From assembly GCA_030049955.1 (NCBI GenBank), contig JASIJX010000269.1:1-5577 (forward strand): a stretch of 5,577 bases of DNA, given 5' to 3'. Shown piece after piece: positions 5,200 through 5,577 of this stretch. The notes beneath the pieces are model-generated. The model was not told the DNA's origin, did not search any database, and was given only the letters and a program-made list of their open reading frames with translations. The position numbers and the translations under genes were made by a program. The stretch is from Acidobacteriaceae bacterium (GTDB taxonomy: Bacteria; Acidobacteriota; Terriglobia; Terriglobales; Acidobacteriaceae). Position 1 is the stretch's first letter. Each line of letters opens with the position of its first letter.

Positions 5200-5577
5200 G
5201 GCCGCGTCCCCCAACACGCATCTGGTCTCGCCTCTGGCCGCGCACTCTGCCGCTCGCATAAATAGCCGCCAACGCCACCACGCTCATGCCCAGTAACAGC
5301 CCCGCAGTGCGCGTTGCCGCCGCATAATCGAAGTTTTCCACCTGGTCGTAAAGCACAATCGAGAGCGTACGCGTCGCGCCAGGAATGTCCCCGCCGAGCA
5401 TCAGCACCACGCCGAATTCTCCCATCGTGTGCAGAAAGCTGAGCACGGCTGCCGTCACCATCGATCGCTTTGCCAGCGGCGTCAGCAGCCGCAGCACGAT
5501 CCGCGCATTGCCCGCGCCCAGCAGACGCGCCGCGTCCACCAGCGCGGCATCTATGCCGGCGAACCCCGCAACCAGCG
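5192..5577 (-). CDS. modB: Molybdate ABC transporter permease, C-terminal part (partial, 5' end beyond window)
   Basis: About 127 C-terminal residues of the inner-membrane channel subunit are visible, ending at the TGA at 5192-5194. The frame stays open to the window edge (the visible part begins LVAGFAGIDAALVDAARLLG). It carries the EAA loop that docks on the ATPase: DAARLLGAGNARIVLRLLTP, followed by LAKRSMVTAAVLSFLHTMGEF. The stretch HTMGEFGVVLMLGG and IPGATRTLSIVLYDQVENFDY is characteristic of ModB among binding-protein-dependent permeases. A last membrane helix (TAGLLLGMSVVALAAIYA) precedes a basic tail (SGRVRGQRRDQMRVGGRGRA). Its stop codon overlaps the modC GTG start by eight bases, pointing to translational coupling in one operon. 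modA, the periplasmic binding protein, would be expected further right. Confidence 0.9.
   Translation of the reverse strand, partial: LVAGFAGIDAALVDAARLLGAGNARIVLRLLTPLAKRSMVTAAVLSFLHTMGEFGVVLMLGGDIPGATRTLSIVLYDQVENFDYAAATRTAGLLLGMSVVALAAIYASGRVRGQRRDQMRVGGRGRA

Noticed and set aside
5200..5259. modC start at the ATG at 5259
   Set aside because: It would add 20 residues without family resemblance and overlap modB by 68 bases. The GTG at 5199 places Walker A at the usual position, has a G-rich Shine-Dalgarno and overlaps the modB stop by eight bases.

Overview
The window is an ordinary, high-GC chromosomal stretch. Its gene content and one lineage-flavoured protein suggest an acidobacterium (Acidobacteriota, probably Terriglobia). 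The reasons are a secreted protein with an N-terminal '-DSAGRIYREARD-' module that I associate from memory with Acidobacteria, a CGC-type bacilliredoxin, and intergenic hairpin repeats of a kind I recall from those genomes. The taxonomic call is inference; no rRNA or tRNA is present to anchor it.

Layout, left to right. (1) 1-269, + strand: the last 88 codons of DNA polymerase I (polA), including the catalytic QVHDEL motif. (2) 270-476: a non-coding gap holding a long imperfect palindrome (290-352) and a second small hairpin (351-372), then a possible -10 box and a clear ribosome binding site. (3) 477-839, +: an unrecognised 120-residue protein with three predicted membrane segments. (4) 840-1024: a non-coding gap between convergent genes, packed with four consecutive hairpins (REP-like). 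(5) 1025-1456, -: a bacilliredoxin of the BrxA/BrxB (YphP/YqiW) family with an intact CGC motif. (6) 1533-3356, -: a 607-residue secreted protein made of an N-terminal module of unknown function followed by two tandem LprI-like (DUF1311) repeats. (7) 3357-3400: a 44-bp divergent gap with a strong extended -10 for the leftward gene and a near-perfect inverted copy of the same 9-mer pointing right. (8) 3401-4480, +: murB, complete. (9) 4477-5199, -: modC, a short molybdate-type ABC ATPase, meeting murB tail to tail with a 4-base overlap. (10) 5192-5577, -: the C-terminal part of modB, translationally overlapped with modC and running off the right edge.

How the genes relate. modB and modC form the usual molybdate importer operon, read leftward; modA is expected beyond the right edge. 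The LprI-repeat gene and the bacilliredoxin gene are co-directional with a 77-bp gap and may be co-transcribed, though that is not shown. polA, murB and the membrane protein are unrelated housekeeping or unknown genes. I found no phage, transposase, CRISPR, RNA gene or defence system. The points most worth a second look are the LprI-repeat fusion protein, the two clusters of intergenic palindromes, and the symmetric motif in the LprI/murB divergent promoter.
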